This document shows, piece after piece, positions 14,199 to 24,607 of a stretch of 55,575 nt of DNA (its first letter is position 1; every line of letters starts with the position of its first letter). The DNA is from Bolinopsis microptera (taxonomy: Eukaryota > Ctenophora > Tentaculata > Lobata > Bolinopsidae): positions 1 to 55,575 of the forward strand of contig NW_026971791.1 of assembly GCF_026151205.1 (NCBI RefSeq), read 5' to 3'. The position numbers were made by a program, and so were the translations under genes. The notes below the pieces were generated by a model that did not search any database, was not told where the DNA came from, and worked only from the letters and a program-made list of their open reading frames with translations.

Positions 14199-14890
14199 AA
14201 CAAAAACCCTTTCCCCCTAAAACCGGGGACCCCCCCCCCTTGAACCCCCGGGGTTTTAAAAACCCCACCTTCCAAAAAAAAAAGGGGGCCCTAATGCCCG
14301 GCCCCATGTTTTTCAGCCCCAAAATGTTCCCCCCCAAGGAATTTTTAAATTTTGGGGAAGGGGGATGGGTTTTTTGGGAGAAAAAGAAAATTTGGTTTTT
14401 TAAAATGTTTGTTTTAAAGCCTTTATACATCGTTTTCAAATATTATTAATTTTTTAATTTTGTTTTAAAAATAGGGAGAAAAACCCCCCGTTTTCCAAAC
14501 ATTTAAAATTAAAATTTTTTGGCCAAAAAAACCCAAAACCCTTTGGGTTATAAAAAACCCCCCAAACCCCCTTTTTTTAGTTTTTGGGGAAAAGTGTTTG
14601 GATTAATGTGAAAAAAGGAAAGGGAGAGAGGGAAAAACCCGCCAAATACCCCCATTACCAGGAAAAATAAAACCTGGGGGGGGAAAAAAGGAGGGAAGGG
14701 GAAAAGGGGTAAACAAGAGAGGCCCGTCCCCCCCGGGCCCGGGGTTTTCCTTTAAAACAGTCCCCGGGAAACAATCCCCCCCCCCAAACCCACATCCCCC
14801 CGATATATGGGGGTTTTTTTGTATAAAAGTAAAATTTTTAATATCCCCCTCAGTTGGGGGAGATGGGTTTTAAAAAAATTTCCTTTCCAA
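14199..14890 (+). repeat. Base-smeared false duplicate of 14985-15540
   Basis: Landmarks occur in the same order in both stretches: the gattaatgtg word (about 14602 and 15310), a ttggcc word (about 14518 and 15247), a catcg word near a cttt run, an attaatt-rich patch, and an acagtccc word (about 14757 and 15432). The left copy differs by replacement of bases with neighbouring letters plus small insertions. It is most simply a low-quality read end placed beside the good consensus of the same locus. Confidence 0.8.
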
Positions 14891-14984
14891 ACCCTTTTGA
14901 GTAAATCGCAAAAATTTTCCCAAATTTTTTGGGTTAAAACCCAAAAAATACATGATTTAAAAAATTTTTTCCCTTTTATGACAA

Positions 14985-15662
14985 CTCATTTTAGCAAAAC
15001 CGTTCTCTACCGAGACCCACCTTGACTCTGGATTTAACGCCCACTTCAAAACAGGGATGCGTAATGCTGCCCAGTGTTGCAGCCGAGATGTCCTCAAGGA
15101 ATGTAGTGGGTAGGAGATGTTTCTGGGAGAATGATTGGTTTGTAAGTGCTTGTTCAAAGCTTTCAAATATGATACATCGTACAATAATTATTAATTATTA
15201 ATATTTTAATATATGGGAGAATCACTCGTTTCATCATTATAGTTATTTGGCCAAATCCCAAACTTATGGATGATAGCCTCACCTGTTTGGAGTTAGGGGA
15301 AGTGATAGGATTAATGTGAAGGATGTAGAGATGACACTGCAGAGTACCTATTACCAGGACTAGACCTGGAGAGGAGAGGAGGGAAGGGGAGGAGTAGCAA
15401 GAGAGGCTCGTCACCGGCCTGGTTGTCGTGAAACAGTCCCGGATCAGTCGACCTACAGTCAGATATATAGTGGTTACTAGTAGTACAGTATATATATATA
15501 TCCGTCAATTTGTGAGATGATTTAAGAAATTCTTTCAGCATTACGTGTGCAGTTGTTTGTTACGTGTTGATAATCTAGCTCTCTTATCTCTATTTTATCG
15601 CTACATTATAACTGCCATTGTGCGGGTACTGTGTTTTTATTTTATACAAGTACAAGTACACG
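14985..15662 (+). other. Clean AT-rich 5' flank of the ORF1 relic
   Basis: Good-quality sequence with no recognisable coding region. It may include the 5' UTR or promoter of the LINE-derived ORF that starts at 15663, but I could not find the element's 5' boundary or a target duplication. A short TA-rich run lies at about 15490-15502. Confidence 0.4.
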
Positions 15663-16545
15663 ATGGATGATGATGAATGGGATACTCTTCGAAGATTGTC
15701 AGGTTACTCTACCTGCATTACCGAAGAGCATGAGGCCTATAACGCTTGGGTTACTGAACTCGCGGAAGCTATGAGCTGTGACAATAAATCAGAGTTTTCA
15801 GTTGAAACGTTCAAAAAGCCAGTGAAGGCAGTTTTAGTCAAATGTTTGTATTATGCGTATCAGACTACCGATAATCATGTAAATATGTTTCTGGAGATCA
15901 AGAAAGATATGGAGGAGTTGAAGAGCGATCTTATCCGATCGCAAAGTACTGTTATCAAGCTGCAGGCTGAACTTCTGGAAATCAAATCGAACCAGTTGGA
16001 ATCCGTGCACTCCACCGTCAAGACCGCCGTTCAAGACACTGTCCAAGCTGAGATAAAGTCATACAGTAAAGCTGTGTCTAAAACTGCACCTGTGCTTACA
16101 GAAGAGAGTTTGAAAAAGGTTGTACAGAATGCTGTATCGGAAGAGGATCGCAGTAGGAATGTGCTAATCTTTGGTTTGAAGGAGAGTGATGAAGAGAAAC
16201 TGTGCGATAAAGTTGACGTGATTTTTCAGCAGATTGATGAAAAACCACGTTTTTGCAGCTATCCGGGTTGGGAGGAAATCAGCCGACAAGACGAGACCAG
16301 TCAAAGTTTCGCTAGGTAATTCTAGTACCGTTCATCAGATATTAGTAAATGCCAAAAAATTGAGACTGTGTGAAGATCACAAAACTGTTTTCATATCTCC
16401 AGATCGATCACCTGAAGATCGAGCTATCCATCAGCGGTTGGTCTTGGAAATGAAACAGATAGCCAAAGAAGACACAAAAAAACATTATTATATCAGAAGT
16501 GGTAATATTTGTAGTGAGGAAAAGATTTTAGAGAGTGATACATAA
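15663..16545 (+). pseudogene. LINE ORF1-like protein (coiled coil + RRM-like + C-terminal domain), one frameshift
   Basis: The likely start is the ATG at 15663 (MDDDEWDTLRRLSG). About 60 residues on there is an acidic/helical stretch and then a coiled coil with heptad-like leucines and isoleucines (roughly residues 75-125). An RRM-like segment begins with RNVLIFGLKESDEEK and continues, after a frame change, with a TRPVKVSL strand and a VFISPDRSPEDRAIH segment typical of L1-type ORF1 proteins in invertebrate LINEs. Such proteins bind LINE RNA as trimers. The frame breaks at a T5 run (16250-16254): removing one T would join the two halves, so it is either a mutation or a homopolymer error. No ORF2 follows. 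The stop is at 16543-16545. Confidence 0.75.
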
Positions 16546-16760
16546 TAATGAGTGATATACGTCCATAAGTTTTTACCGTGTGATACATTTTTTTTTTTTT
16601 TCAAAATGTCAAATAAGTACTTTTGGTTTTTATATTTGTTACTAGTATATTCATATATTGAGTATCTAGTTTTGGATTATATCGCGAGGCCAGCCGCTTT
16701 GACATCGGCAATCTTTATTTTTATTTGGATTGTTGATATAAGCGGGATAAAAATGCTTTA

Positions 16761-16815
16761 TTTCATTTCATTTCATTTCATTTCATTTCATTTCATTTTC
16801 ATTTCATTTCATTTA
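16761..16815 (+). repeat. (TTTCA)n microsatellite, about 11 units
   Basis: Nearly perfect TTTCA repeats with one interruption near 16797. They follow directly on gggataaaaatgcttta and look like the 3' tail of the upstream element. Confidence 0.9.
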
Positions 16816-17635
16816 GAGTAGAATCGCATTGCAATTTACAGTAGAGCACAAATACATGATTAAAAGTTTGCATTTTTAGGGCACAAACTCTCTGTAAAGC
16901 TGTCCCCTGACCGTACCTGGTAACTCGAGTGAAATCAGCTCTAAATATTATGAACTTTTGAAGCTATCACGAGTTGCTATGAATGATACATACATCCAAT
17001 TAAGTTTGTTAAATTGGCTGATTTCGATTTTGGTCTTATCCAAGTGTGGAAAAATAATTGTTGATGGCAAACACGAAGAAATGGCGTATTTAAATGCTGT
17101 TACAGTTAATTCCGGGGATAATTGTGTAGGTAGATGATACAAAACAACGAGTCGATACTGAAAGCATTATATTCATATTTAATTGGTTAACTGTTAATAG
17201 CTTTCATTTCGGCTGCAACGCCTAGGTGTGGTTACAGCAGTAAAATCAGAGTTTTTAAAAGAAAACCATGCCAAGAAAAATGTGAGATGACTAACCTGAT
17301 TTGATACAGATGATCCAGATAATTCCTCGTTTGTCAGATGATTCTCCGCCCACCACTATATATGAGCTGTTATCATGCCTGGAACCATATGCAATAAATA
17401 TCAAATTCAGGGCATTTCAATCTCAATTAAAGCAATTTAAGTTATTTAATTGGGCACCAGTTGAATGGGAAAGTTTGATTACCATATATAACGATTTTTA
17501 TATTTTATTGATAAGTTCTTTCATTGATCAGTAACATTTTTAAACCCAAGTCCCAATCATTCAGTTCAACTGATGCTGTCTGATGTGGCATAAAAATTCG
17601 AAAGAGTGTTTTAAAATGTAAAATAACTTAAATCC
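16816..17635. other. No recognisable feature
   Basis: AT-rich sequence. The short ORFs here have no recognisable motif. I see no repeat or RNA gene. Confidence 0.5.
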
Positions 17636-17697
17636 AACAGTAAGTAAATACTTACTTTATATGTTTAACAGTAAGTAAATACTTACTTTATATGTTT
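17636..17697. repeat. Two tandem 31-bp units, each holding an 8-bp palindrome
   Basis: Two identical head-to-tail copies (17636-17666 and 17667-17697). Each contains AGTAAGTA-AA-TACTTACT, a perfect inverted repeat with a 2-nt spacer. Confidence 0.9.
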
Positions 17698-17801
17698 AAC
17701 ACAGTTGACTGCACCAGCTAGCTCTACAGCTAAAGTAATATCAGTAACTTCCACCCACTGTAATGCAGATGGTATAGCCGAACACTGCTTTACCTGACAA
17801 G

Positions 17802-17860
17802 AAGTTAAGGTTTAATAATATGAATCTCTTTAAGTTAACGTTTAATAATATGAATCTCCC
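17802..17860. repeat. Tandem duplication of a 30-bp unit
   Basis: Units 17802-17831 and 17832-17860 share the core tttaataatatgaatctc, with one G/C difference just before it. No function inferred. Confidence 0.8.
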
Positions 17861-17954
17861 AACAACTTTTAATTTTTATGAAAAAGTATCTTAGAAAAGC
17901 GAAACTGAATGAGGCAAAAGAGGAATAATCTGTTAGATTCGTGATATATTTTCT

Positions 17955-18370
17955 TTCACATCAACAGTACTTACTATATAGTTGGAATTGATTAATTTAC
18001 AGATATAGAAACCTGGGCCAATTCTTTCACATTCAATTTATATTGTTAGGTAACAATATAAATTGTTACCGAAATAAATAACATTTCGGTAACTTAGCAA
18101 AATTAACTCAGAACTTGAGTTTCGATTTGCTAATCATTTTTGAAAGAATATTGAATTCTAATATGGTTCTTCAAAATAGGGGCAAGGAATGTTAATTCCG
18201 ATTTCCGTCACATCAAATATCAATGTAAAAGTAAAAATAATATGATCTTTGATCACATCAACAGTTATTATTATACATAGTTAGAATTGATCTATACAGA
18301 AAATATAGCAGCCTCTGCCTATTTTTCCCGAAATTTAACCTATTCACGATTTCGTATCATTTTTGTGACA
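17955..18370 (+). repeat. Diverged direct repeat, about 300-bp offset
   Basis: The word cacatcaacagt followed by a TTA-rich patch and a gttRgaattgat segment appears near 17957 and again near 18254, with similar sequence for roughly 100 nt after each. The copies differ at many positions. This could be an old duplicated transposon segment. Confidence 0.55.
18035..18093. repeat. Two adjacent perfect hairpins
   Basis: Hairpin 1: 14-bp arms AATTTATATTGTTA (18035-18048) and its reverse complement (18051-18064) with a GG spacer. Hairpin 2 starts on the next base: 11-bp arms GTTACCGAAAT (18065-18075) and ATTTCGGTAAC (18083-18093) with a 7-nt loop. Both arm pairs are perfect. They could be the remnant of a foldback element. 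Confidence 0.85.
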
Positions 18371-18699
18371 ATGTTAGCATGAACTGCCCTTAACCTTGAA
18401 TCAACTGTATTGTCCTTACATAGATTTTTCAGCTTTTCAAACCAAAATCAGATATAAATGATTTTGGCAATTTACCCAGTTCCAAATAATGTGACAGAAT
18501 TGACATAATTTCTCAATAACCAAGTGACTGTTATAATTTCCATTTAAAAAACATGTTTTAGGGGTATGATCGGTAGAAGAACCATCAAATAATGAGTTTA
18601 AAGGGTTTTGAGAACACCTAGTGTAGTAGAATAGATACCCACATCCAGAAAGTTTTATATTTCCTCCCAGATGCGTTTTTTTCTAAATTCTGTGGCCCG
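18094..18699. other. No recognisable gene
   Basis: AT-rich sequence holding the second half of a diverged direct repeat (to about 18370). Beyond that nothing is identifiable. Confidence 0.5.
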
Positions 18700-18910
18700 C
18701 TTGCTTCGCTCGCAAGTTTGGGGGGGGGGGGGGGGCTGTCGGCGAGCGAAGAGAGTCGACGTGTCAATCCAGCTGCGCAGCGAGCGAAGCGAGCAAGCTG
18801 TGGCAGGGGTCTGGGGGCGCAGCCCCCAGCGGGGTCCAGGGGCGGAGCCCCTAGGCGGAGCCCTTTGGCGGAGCCCCTTGGCGGGGGCTAGGGGGCGCAG
18901 CCCCCGGAAA
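18700..18910. repeat. GC-rich cluster of eight GCGNAGC mini-hairpins plus a G16 run
   Basis: A 210-bp GC-rich island in AT-rich DNA. The 7-nt core GC-GNA-GC occurs at 18703 (on the other strand), 18775, 18784, 18817, 18842, 18855, 18868 and 18895. Several are extended by longer arms, for example CTGGGGGC-GCA-GCCCCCAG at 18811-18829. DNA of the form GC-GNA-GC is known to fold into unusually stable triloop hairpins. A run of 16 G lies at 18720-18735. The ORFs through it on both strands are by-products of the repeats. Confidence 0.85.
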
Positions 18911-19470
18911 TTTTTTGCGATATAGGGTGTTTTAGACGGCATTTGGCATTAAAGAAATTTGTAGGACAGCAATAAACTGGGATTGAAAAGAATCAAGTAC
19001 TCACGTAAATTTGGTAACTTCACAACAGCAATCTGCATTCTCCAATCAGAATATTTCACTGTGTTCCAAAACTGACGGGATGTTCCTCTTTGATTTTTAT
19101 ACAATCGAAAAATTTTCTTCAAAAATTTCCTCAATTAATTTGTCTTTATTCCAAAAAAATATTTCGAAATTTAGGAGTAACTTCTCAAAAATTTCCTCTT
19201 ATTCTCCCGTTTTTCCTCCCAAAAAAAAATTTCCTCCCAGGCTGCCTGCAAGATGGCGTGTTTCTGGATGTGGGAATAGATGTATCGTATTCTAAGTGTG
19301 ACAAAGTTTACCAAATCTTGCCATATTACTGTTAGATCCCTGCCTTTTAACCAATGATGTTTTATGATTGTTAGATCGTCCTAATCTACTACATTTTAGA
19401 CCAAGGAATACTAATTGGGCAGCTATAGTAAACAAAGTCACAAAAATGTGACATTTTAACCATAATAGTG
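18911..19470. other. No recognisable gene
   Basis: AT-rich sequence with recurring aatttcctc words (19118-19240). Short ORFs here lack motifs. Nothing is assignable. Confidence 0.45.
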
Positions 19471-19590
19471 CCTAGCCACGTGACCAATACTATATTATGA
19501 GCAGTGCATAATATAGGAGTATTCGTCACGTGACAATACTCCTATATTATGAGCAGTGCATAATTATATAGGAGTATTAGCCACGTGGCT
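19471..19590. repeat. Two hairpin units bounded by three CACGTG palindromes
   Basis: CACGTG occurs at 19477, 19527 and 19582. Each interval (50 and 55 bp) holds an inverted repeat around the shared loop word gagcagtg: AATACTCCTATATTATG on one side and its near reverse complement on the other. The two units are direct repeats of each other. CACGTG is an E-box core, but here it may just be a symmetric unit boundary. Confidence 0.8.
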
Positions 19591-20330
19591 AATGATCAGA
19601 ACTTCTGAACATGCTAGGTTAATATATGCAAAGAGTGTTTCAAACCCTTCAAAACCGCCAACTTGATCGTGATATCTCATCACTGTGTGATCGTAGGGAA
19701 ATTTCGGAATGTTTCACCTGTCCAAATAAATCGTTTATAAAGCAAATTTGATTTTGGCGTAATGCGGACGAATCCTGATATTTTAGATCCGGCTGCAGCT
19801 AAATAATGTCACTGAACTTACATTTTCACTTATATTAATTATGTTCTCCTAACCATATTGCAAACCTGGTAATAATACAAATTAATAATTCTTGGTGCAT
19901 GAACGGCTGCTATATTTCACGTCCCAGCCTCCAGAAGAGTTCACAATAATTTAGTAACAGTTTCTTTTTGGGTAATTCTTACCTTGTAAAACACTTGAGA
20001 AGGCGTTGTACGCAATCGTACACTGGGGTATACCTGTAAATATATATATAATATTGTAAATAGTGCGGAACTCGCTGCCACCTTGCAATGATTGATTATT
20101 TTGTATTCAATAATCAGGGAAAATAAGCATGAATATAATATAATAAACGAACAACAAATTTTCGACAAGCGTTATTTACGTTTTCTATGCAGGAATATAT
20201 TGTCCAAAGTTAAAGGAACTACCCAAAAGAGGTAAAGGTGAAGCTAGAGTATAATAGTTTCTCCAGGTGTTCTATCATCACACTTTTAAAAAACTGCTGT
20301 CTGCCATTGCATCAAGGATACAAGGCTAAA
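19591..20330. other. No recognisable gene
   Basis: AT-rich unique-looking sequence. No motif-bearing ORF, RNA gene or repeat was recognised. Confidence 0.45.
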
Positions 20331-20334
20331 AAAG

Positions 20335-20460
20335 TGGTAATTACTTTATTGAATACACAATAGTCCTAATCCTAAATAATTTAAGTTAAAAGCAATTCCA
20401 ATTAGTTACAATTATGTAAGAATCATTTAGAAAAGTACAAACTACCCAAAAGTAACGTTC
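20335..20460 (-). repeat. Retroelement 3'-end-like repeat with AATAAA (copy 1)
   Basis: On the minus strand this stretch reads towards attcaataaagtaattaccactttttt and resembles 25479-25600, which ends in a poly-A tract. Matching words include gaatWcacaatag and aataatttaagtta (plus-strand sense). It is probably the 3' end of a dispersed retroposon family. Confidence 0.5.
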
Positions 20461-22389
20461 CAATAAAAACGATAAAAACCGCGAAATTACTTGAGCGTAG
20501 ACGATCATATTCCCGATATATATGAGCGTCTGGTCCCAACACTAACTTCAGCATTATGCACTAGCGGCCATACTTTGCGACCGACTATGGAAAAACATCT
20601 GGCCCCTCTCCAAAAGTCACGAGCCCTGAGCAATTATTGATATAAATTTCTACAGAGAGCCACCATTAATTACCGAGAAGAACGCAAACAACCCCGTATT
20701 TCTGGAATCCGATCCGTACTCTACCTATCATTCAACAAACAAATAACAAGATGTTCGACAATGAAACCCACCATATCGGAAAAAAATGAAACAATAGGGA
20801 TATTCTTTGAAGTTAAACATATGAATACCCGCGAATGAGTGTTCTATATAGTAAGTCCCAATAATCAGTGCAACAGTAACTCTAGCTATAAGGGCCAACG
20901 TATTAATAACGTTTACTTTTGCCCCCCCCCCCCCCCCCGTTACAGAATAAATAATAATATATTTATATTTTCTGGCATATAGGAAATAAAGATACTTTAA
21001 ACCAAAACAAAAAACAAACAATCTTTCATACAAATACCTGATTGAATGAAAACCACATTTGTGAGAAGATTGTCATAGAGAGAGTTTGGTGATAGAGTCC
21101 CGCTTCTCGGGACATTCCTTGATGTCCATTTTTCACTGACAGCATACACACAAGTATTAACACGATCACTACCTTTAGTTGTATATGTAGTTTAGGGGTC
21201 AGCAATAACCAATTTGTGCTTCAATCTTTAATTGATATCATAAGTACGGTACTTTGGTTAAACTTCATTTCATATAAATTATAAGTATGATCAACCAGGA
21301 AGAATCAGGATTAAAATCATACAATAAAAATGAGATGAGACTGGGGCACTTTTATTTTTACATTGGGCAATCCTCGAACAAAATGAGGTTCTATAATGAT
21401 TGGGCATTCCCAAAATGTCTCCAAAAAGTTCTATCAAATTCGTCTCTTATCACTCCAAACAATATGATAAAAACGTTCTACTTTAACCTAACAAAATACT
21501 CACGTAATCACTTTTTGAACAATTAATAAACCCTCCGTAATCACTTTTACAAACCCACAGCCAGAAACCTAAGCAAACCAGCAGATACTTCTGCAGGGAA
21601 ATTTTCCGATTTCAGAGGAAATTTTTGGTGCCCAAAGAGGAAATTTTTAAAGTTTAACGATCTGAATTTTTGAAACATTTTACCATGAATCTTCTGGTGA
21701 CAAAAGGAGATCCAAAATTTTTGACAAATGAAAGAGGAAAAAATAACAAGTGTCTTTTGAAACGTTCTAGTAACTGTGTTTGAAAATGTGATCTCCTATT
21801 GCAAATTGCATCTAGGCCTATCTGTGTGGGCAAAATCAGCACAGAATATTTTTGCCTGCGGCAAACATACGATCATCCATTCTGTCTGTACGCAAGTTTA
21901 AGTTGTATGCACCTCACATTTCTCAGTATATGGTTGTACCTTTACTCTGCAAGGGCAAGATATACCAATTGTCTCTGATAACACTACAGACAAAAGATAG
22001 CGTCCGACCAGTTCTAGGCCAATGTTTTACTCTGTCTGGAGATTCTCGTCTTATGAGAAAGTCATATTGAAATACACTATTATTTGACGGACATCATAAA
22101 TTTTGTTAATGTAGATTTCAATTTCGCCAAGCAAAAACGCAAAAAATATTTACTGGGGCCTAAAAAGCTCACAAATTCTTAAGCTGTCTTGCTCACTCAC
22201 CCTGCATTGCAAAAGTGGAAAAATTGTGCGAGCGAAGCGCGGGCCCACCAGAAAACCAGAAAAATGATCTGCGTAGGAAAATTTTAACTTTCCTGGATGT
22301 GGGTTACAAAAATCTATTGTGTTAAAATTAACAGTAGCGACAATAAACCCCATCTCATCCACATGGTTACGTACAAGTGGACAACCCAA
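20461..22389. other. No recognisable gene; C17 run at 20922-20938
   Basis: About 1.9 kb of AT-rich sequence. ORFs are short and without motifs. A run of 17 C occurs at 20922-20938. A gcgagcgaagcgcgggccc patch at about 22230 resembles the GCGNAGC class. Confidence 0.45.
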
Positions 22390-23020
22390 AGAGTGATCAC
22401 TTAAGGTATGCAAAATTCAAATAATTTGTTCTACAATCTGATCTAAATCCGGCAGAAAATTTTTGCAGCTGGAGCTTCGCTAAGAACTGACAATAACCAT
22501 TAGCCCCTGAACGGCCAACAAATGGATCAAGAGGCCAATGATACAAGTAAGGATATTCTCCGGAAGCAGCACGTGCAGTACCTCCCCCAAAGTATCAGGA
22601 AATATTGAGAATTAGTTCCTGGCACTTTTGAGCCATGTATATGAGGACACTGTTTTTCAACAAGGCCATTCATGGGGATTCTCTGCTTTTCCCACAAAAC
22701 TGATCTCAATTTCTGACCTCACTAGTAAGATACTTTCCTTAGTGTTTGTCACTAAAACAGCACCATTAACCTTGCTTTGCTTACAAAAAAAGGAAGGATA
22801 CAATTCTAAGTGTTCATCAGATGTACCAGGGGGTAGTATCAATGTCAGACAATCAAGGTCACCCCAGTCCACAGAGCACAGAAAATCCTTGATCCATTCC
22901 ATTCTTTTAGCACTTCCACGCCCATCTCACAGCATCCTCCTCCGAACTTAGAGAAAATCTATACTCATAACAGCAAAGTCATCAAGGGTATAAACTGACT
23001 CCAACCTAACTAATCTTGTG
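22390..23020 (-). pseudogene. NUBP1: NUBP1/NBP35-like retropseudogene
   Basis: NUBP1 is a cytosolic P-loop ATPase that acts with NUBP2 as a scaffold for Fe-S cluster assembly. On the minus strand the following appear in family order but in shifting frames: a VYTLDDFAVMS segment (matching VYVEDNLGVMS), SSEEDAVRW, DFLCSVDWGDLD, the highly conserved PPGTSDEHL, an NGAVLVT segment, an SQIFP-like stretch, and PLDPFVGRS. At least four frameshifts or stops separate them. The part covered is roughly the C-terminal two-thirds; the N-terminal Fe-S cysteines and Walker A loop are absent. No introns separate the blocks, so a processed retrocopy is likely. I saw no poly-A tail. Confidence 0.75.
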
Positions 23021-23639
23021 ATACAGTTTCGCGCTTCACACCATAGAAGCGAGATAAGGAAGGACCACATACATCATTTCAAATACCACACAACAGCCAA
23101 AACACTCCACAGCATTCTAACAGCCACAACCAACGAGCAATATTCATCGCAATATTATTTACATGCTACCTCTTTGCCAATACCCACCTAATCCTAAACA
23201 ACGTACAAGAACTTTTCTGTTCTTCACACACAACCCCAACTAAAATGCCTTCTTTCGAACACCCCCGCAAGATGATCACTACTCTGACATAAATACCTCC
23301 CGGTCTATGCGACCCCGACCAAAGCGAGAGCTAAAGATGTCGACACACAGTGTGGGAGAGACCAGTCTGGAATGCGCAGGATTCGGCGCGACAAGGTAGA
23401 GTTTCAGGCTCCAGCATGCTTGCTGAGGGTCCCAGGACAAGGACAAACCGTGCCGTTCGCAGGATCCCCTTTGGTGCTCGGTCTGCGCCATGGGAATCAA
23501 TGGAGCTAATACGCGCGTTGCCGAGATTAAAGGATGAGATAAAAAATATAAACTGATAACATTAAAAATTAGGACAAGTAGAGACTAGACGGGGAGTGCT
23601 CTATCTTCAGAGAGAGTTCGGAATGCTTTATCATCATCC
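23021..23639. other. No recognisable feature
   Basis: Mixed-composition sequence next to the NUBP1 relic. ORFs on both strands near 23280-23556 have no recognisable domain. Confidence 0.4.
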
Positions 23640-24262
23640 AGTTTGCAAGCCCCCAAATCATAAATTAAATTATAATTATAATTTAATCAAAATAACACCA
23701 GCAAAACAATAAAAATAGTAAATATTAAAAACGCTTCGATCACTGTCAGGACATTCAAATCAGCCAAAAACTTGTTAATAGATGTGGCCCTCTTAGGAAC
23801 TAACAATCAAAACATATAGTACAATAAGAAGTTTGAAGAGTAAAAGTATGGTGGTTTAAAACATTGAACTGTGGGCATAAGGTAACAATTAAAATTATTA
23901 CGAAAATTACATAGATATACCAACTTGACATATTCTGACAGAATTATCTAAAATTTTTTTATACGGGGAAAAAACTTTTGGAGAAGTATATCTAACCATT
24001 TTAGAATAAAATGACAACAGGTTGGTCATGGTAATGTTAAAAATAGGAGAGCATACAGTTCTATACGGTTCTTTTAATAAAGTTTTAAATAAAAAAGTTT
24101 GTGAATTACTTGGTTTGGTCATGAAATGCATGAAAACACAGGGGACCCTGCTATCTTAGCAAAGACTCCGAAACACCTTATTGTTGTCACAGAGCTGGAG
24201 TTGTAGAATAGTCAAAACTATTGTTTTATTCCCTATGATGAGATACCATTAGTTACATCCGA
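23640..24262 (-). repeat. LINE 3'-end-like repeat, copy 1
   Basis: Aligns over several hundred bases with 37311-37810. Shared landmarks in order: caggacattcaa, gaactgtgggcat, aaggtaacaatta, and gttgtcacagagctggag with the following tagtcRaaactattgttt. Copy 2 ends in TTCTAA repeats on the minus strand, as CR1/L2-like LINEs do. So these are probably 3' UTR pieces of one LINE family in minus orientation. Confidence 0.6.
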
Positions 24263-24607
24263 ACTTAATCAAGATTTTATAATTCAATGAAACAATTAGT
24301 TTTCAATGAAACAATACGTTTTATTTTACATTCCTTTAATCATAAATAAAATAAGAGCTTAAACCACGAATTAGTTAACTAGATATAAACTTGAGGAAAT
24401 ATTCTTTGGTGATTGTATGTAATTATTTTTAAAACTTTATTTGGTTGTCAGTATTTTTGTTATGGCAAGTGGTTGAATTTAGTGAGACAAGGTCAGTTTC
24501 TCTATTGTCTTAGAAAAATTTCTACTTTACAGTAGGCAATGCAGGAATGAGGGACCAAAACGCTTGGGGCTAACAATGGCCCATTTACAACCCACTTCAG
24601 ACATAGA
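24263..24607. other. No recognisable feature
   Basis: AT-rich sequence between two repeat segments. In inverted copy 2 of the endonuclease-like unit, similarity also starts only at the agatgctgcaag word, so the boundary of that unit lies at about 24608. Confidence 0.5.

Larger units (their letters stand above)
1881..14984. other. Homopolymer-smeared tract, about 13 kb of unreliable sequence
   Basis: Nearly all bases fall in runs of 2-8 identical letters, with no codon-like structure and no ORF above about 180 aa. The longer ORFs are chains of Phe/Lys/Gly/Pro made by T, A, G and C runs. The right end can be aligned to clean neighbouring sequence as a version in which bases are replaced by copies of their neighbour, which shows the cause is technical. 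Genes may exist underneath (further ELYS exons would be expected) but cannot be read. Confidence 0.85.
15663..16815 (+). mobile_element. ORF1-only LINE-derived element with (TTTCA)n tail
   Basis: The ORF1 is followed by only about 215 nt of untranslated sequence and then a pentanucleotide tail, the way many CR1/L2-like LINEs end. There is no endonuclease or reverse transcriptase in between. It is either an internally deleted LINE or a half-LINE (HAL1-like) that moved using another element's ORF2. The 5' limit given is the ORF start, because no 5' boundary could be found. Confidence 0.55.

Noticed and set aside
2000-14900. Dozens of ORFs of 60-180 aa in the smeared tract
   Set aside because: They are strings of Phe, Lys, Gly and Pro produced by homopolymer runs, and part of the tract is demonstrably corrupted sequence.
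17636-17860. CRISPR-like array
   Set aside because: Only two tandem units of each of two different sequences, with no spacers, in an animal genome.
18655-18942. Overlapping ORFs of 84-95 aa on both strands through the GC island
   Set aside because: They translate the mini-hairpin repeats; there is no codon bias or domain.
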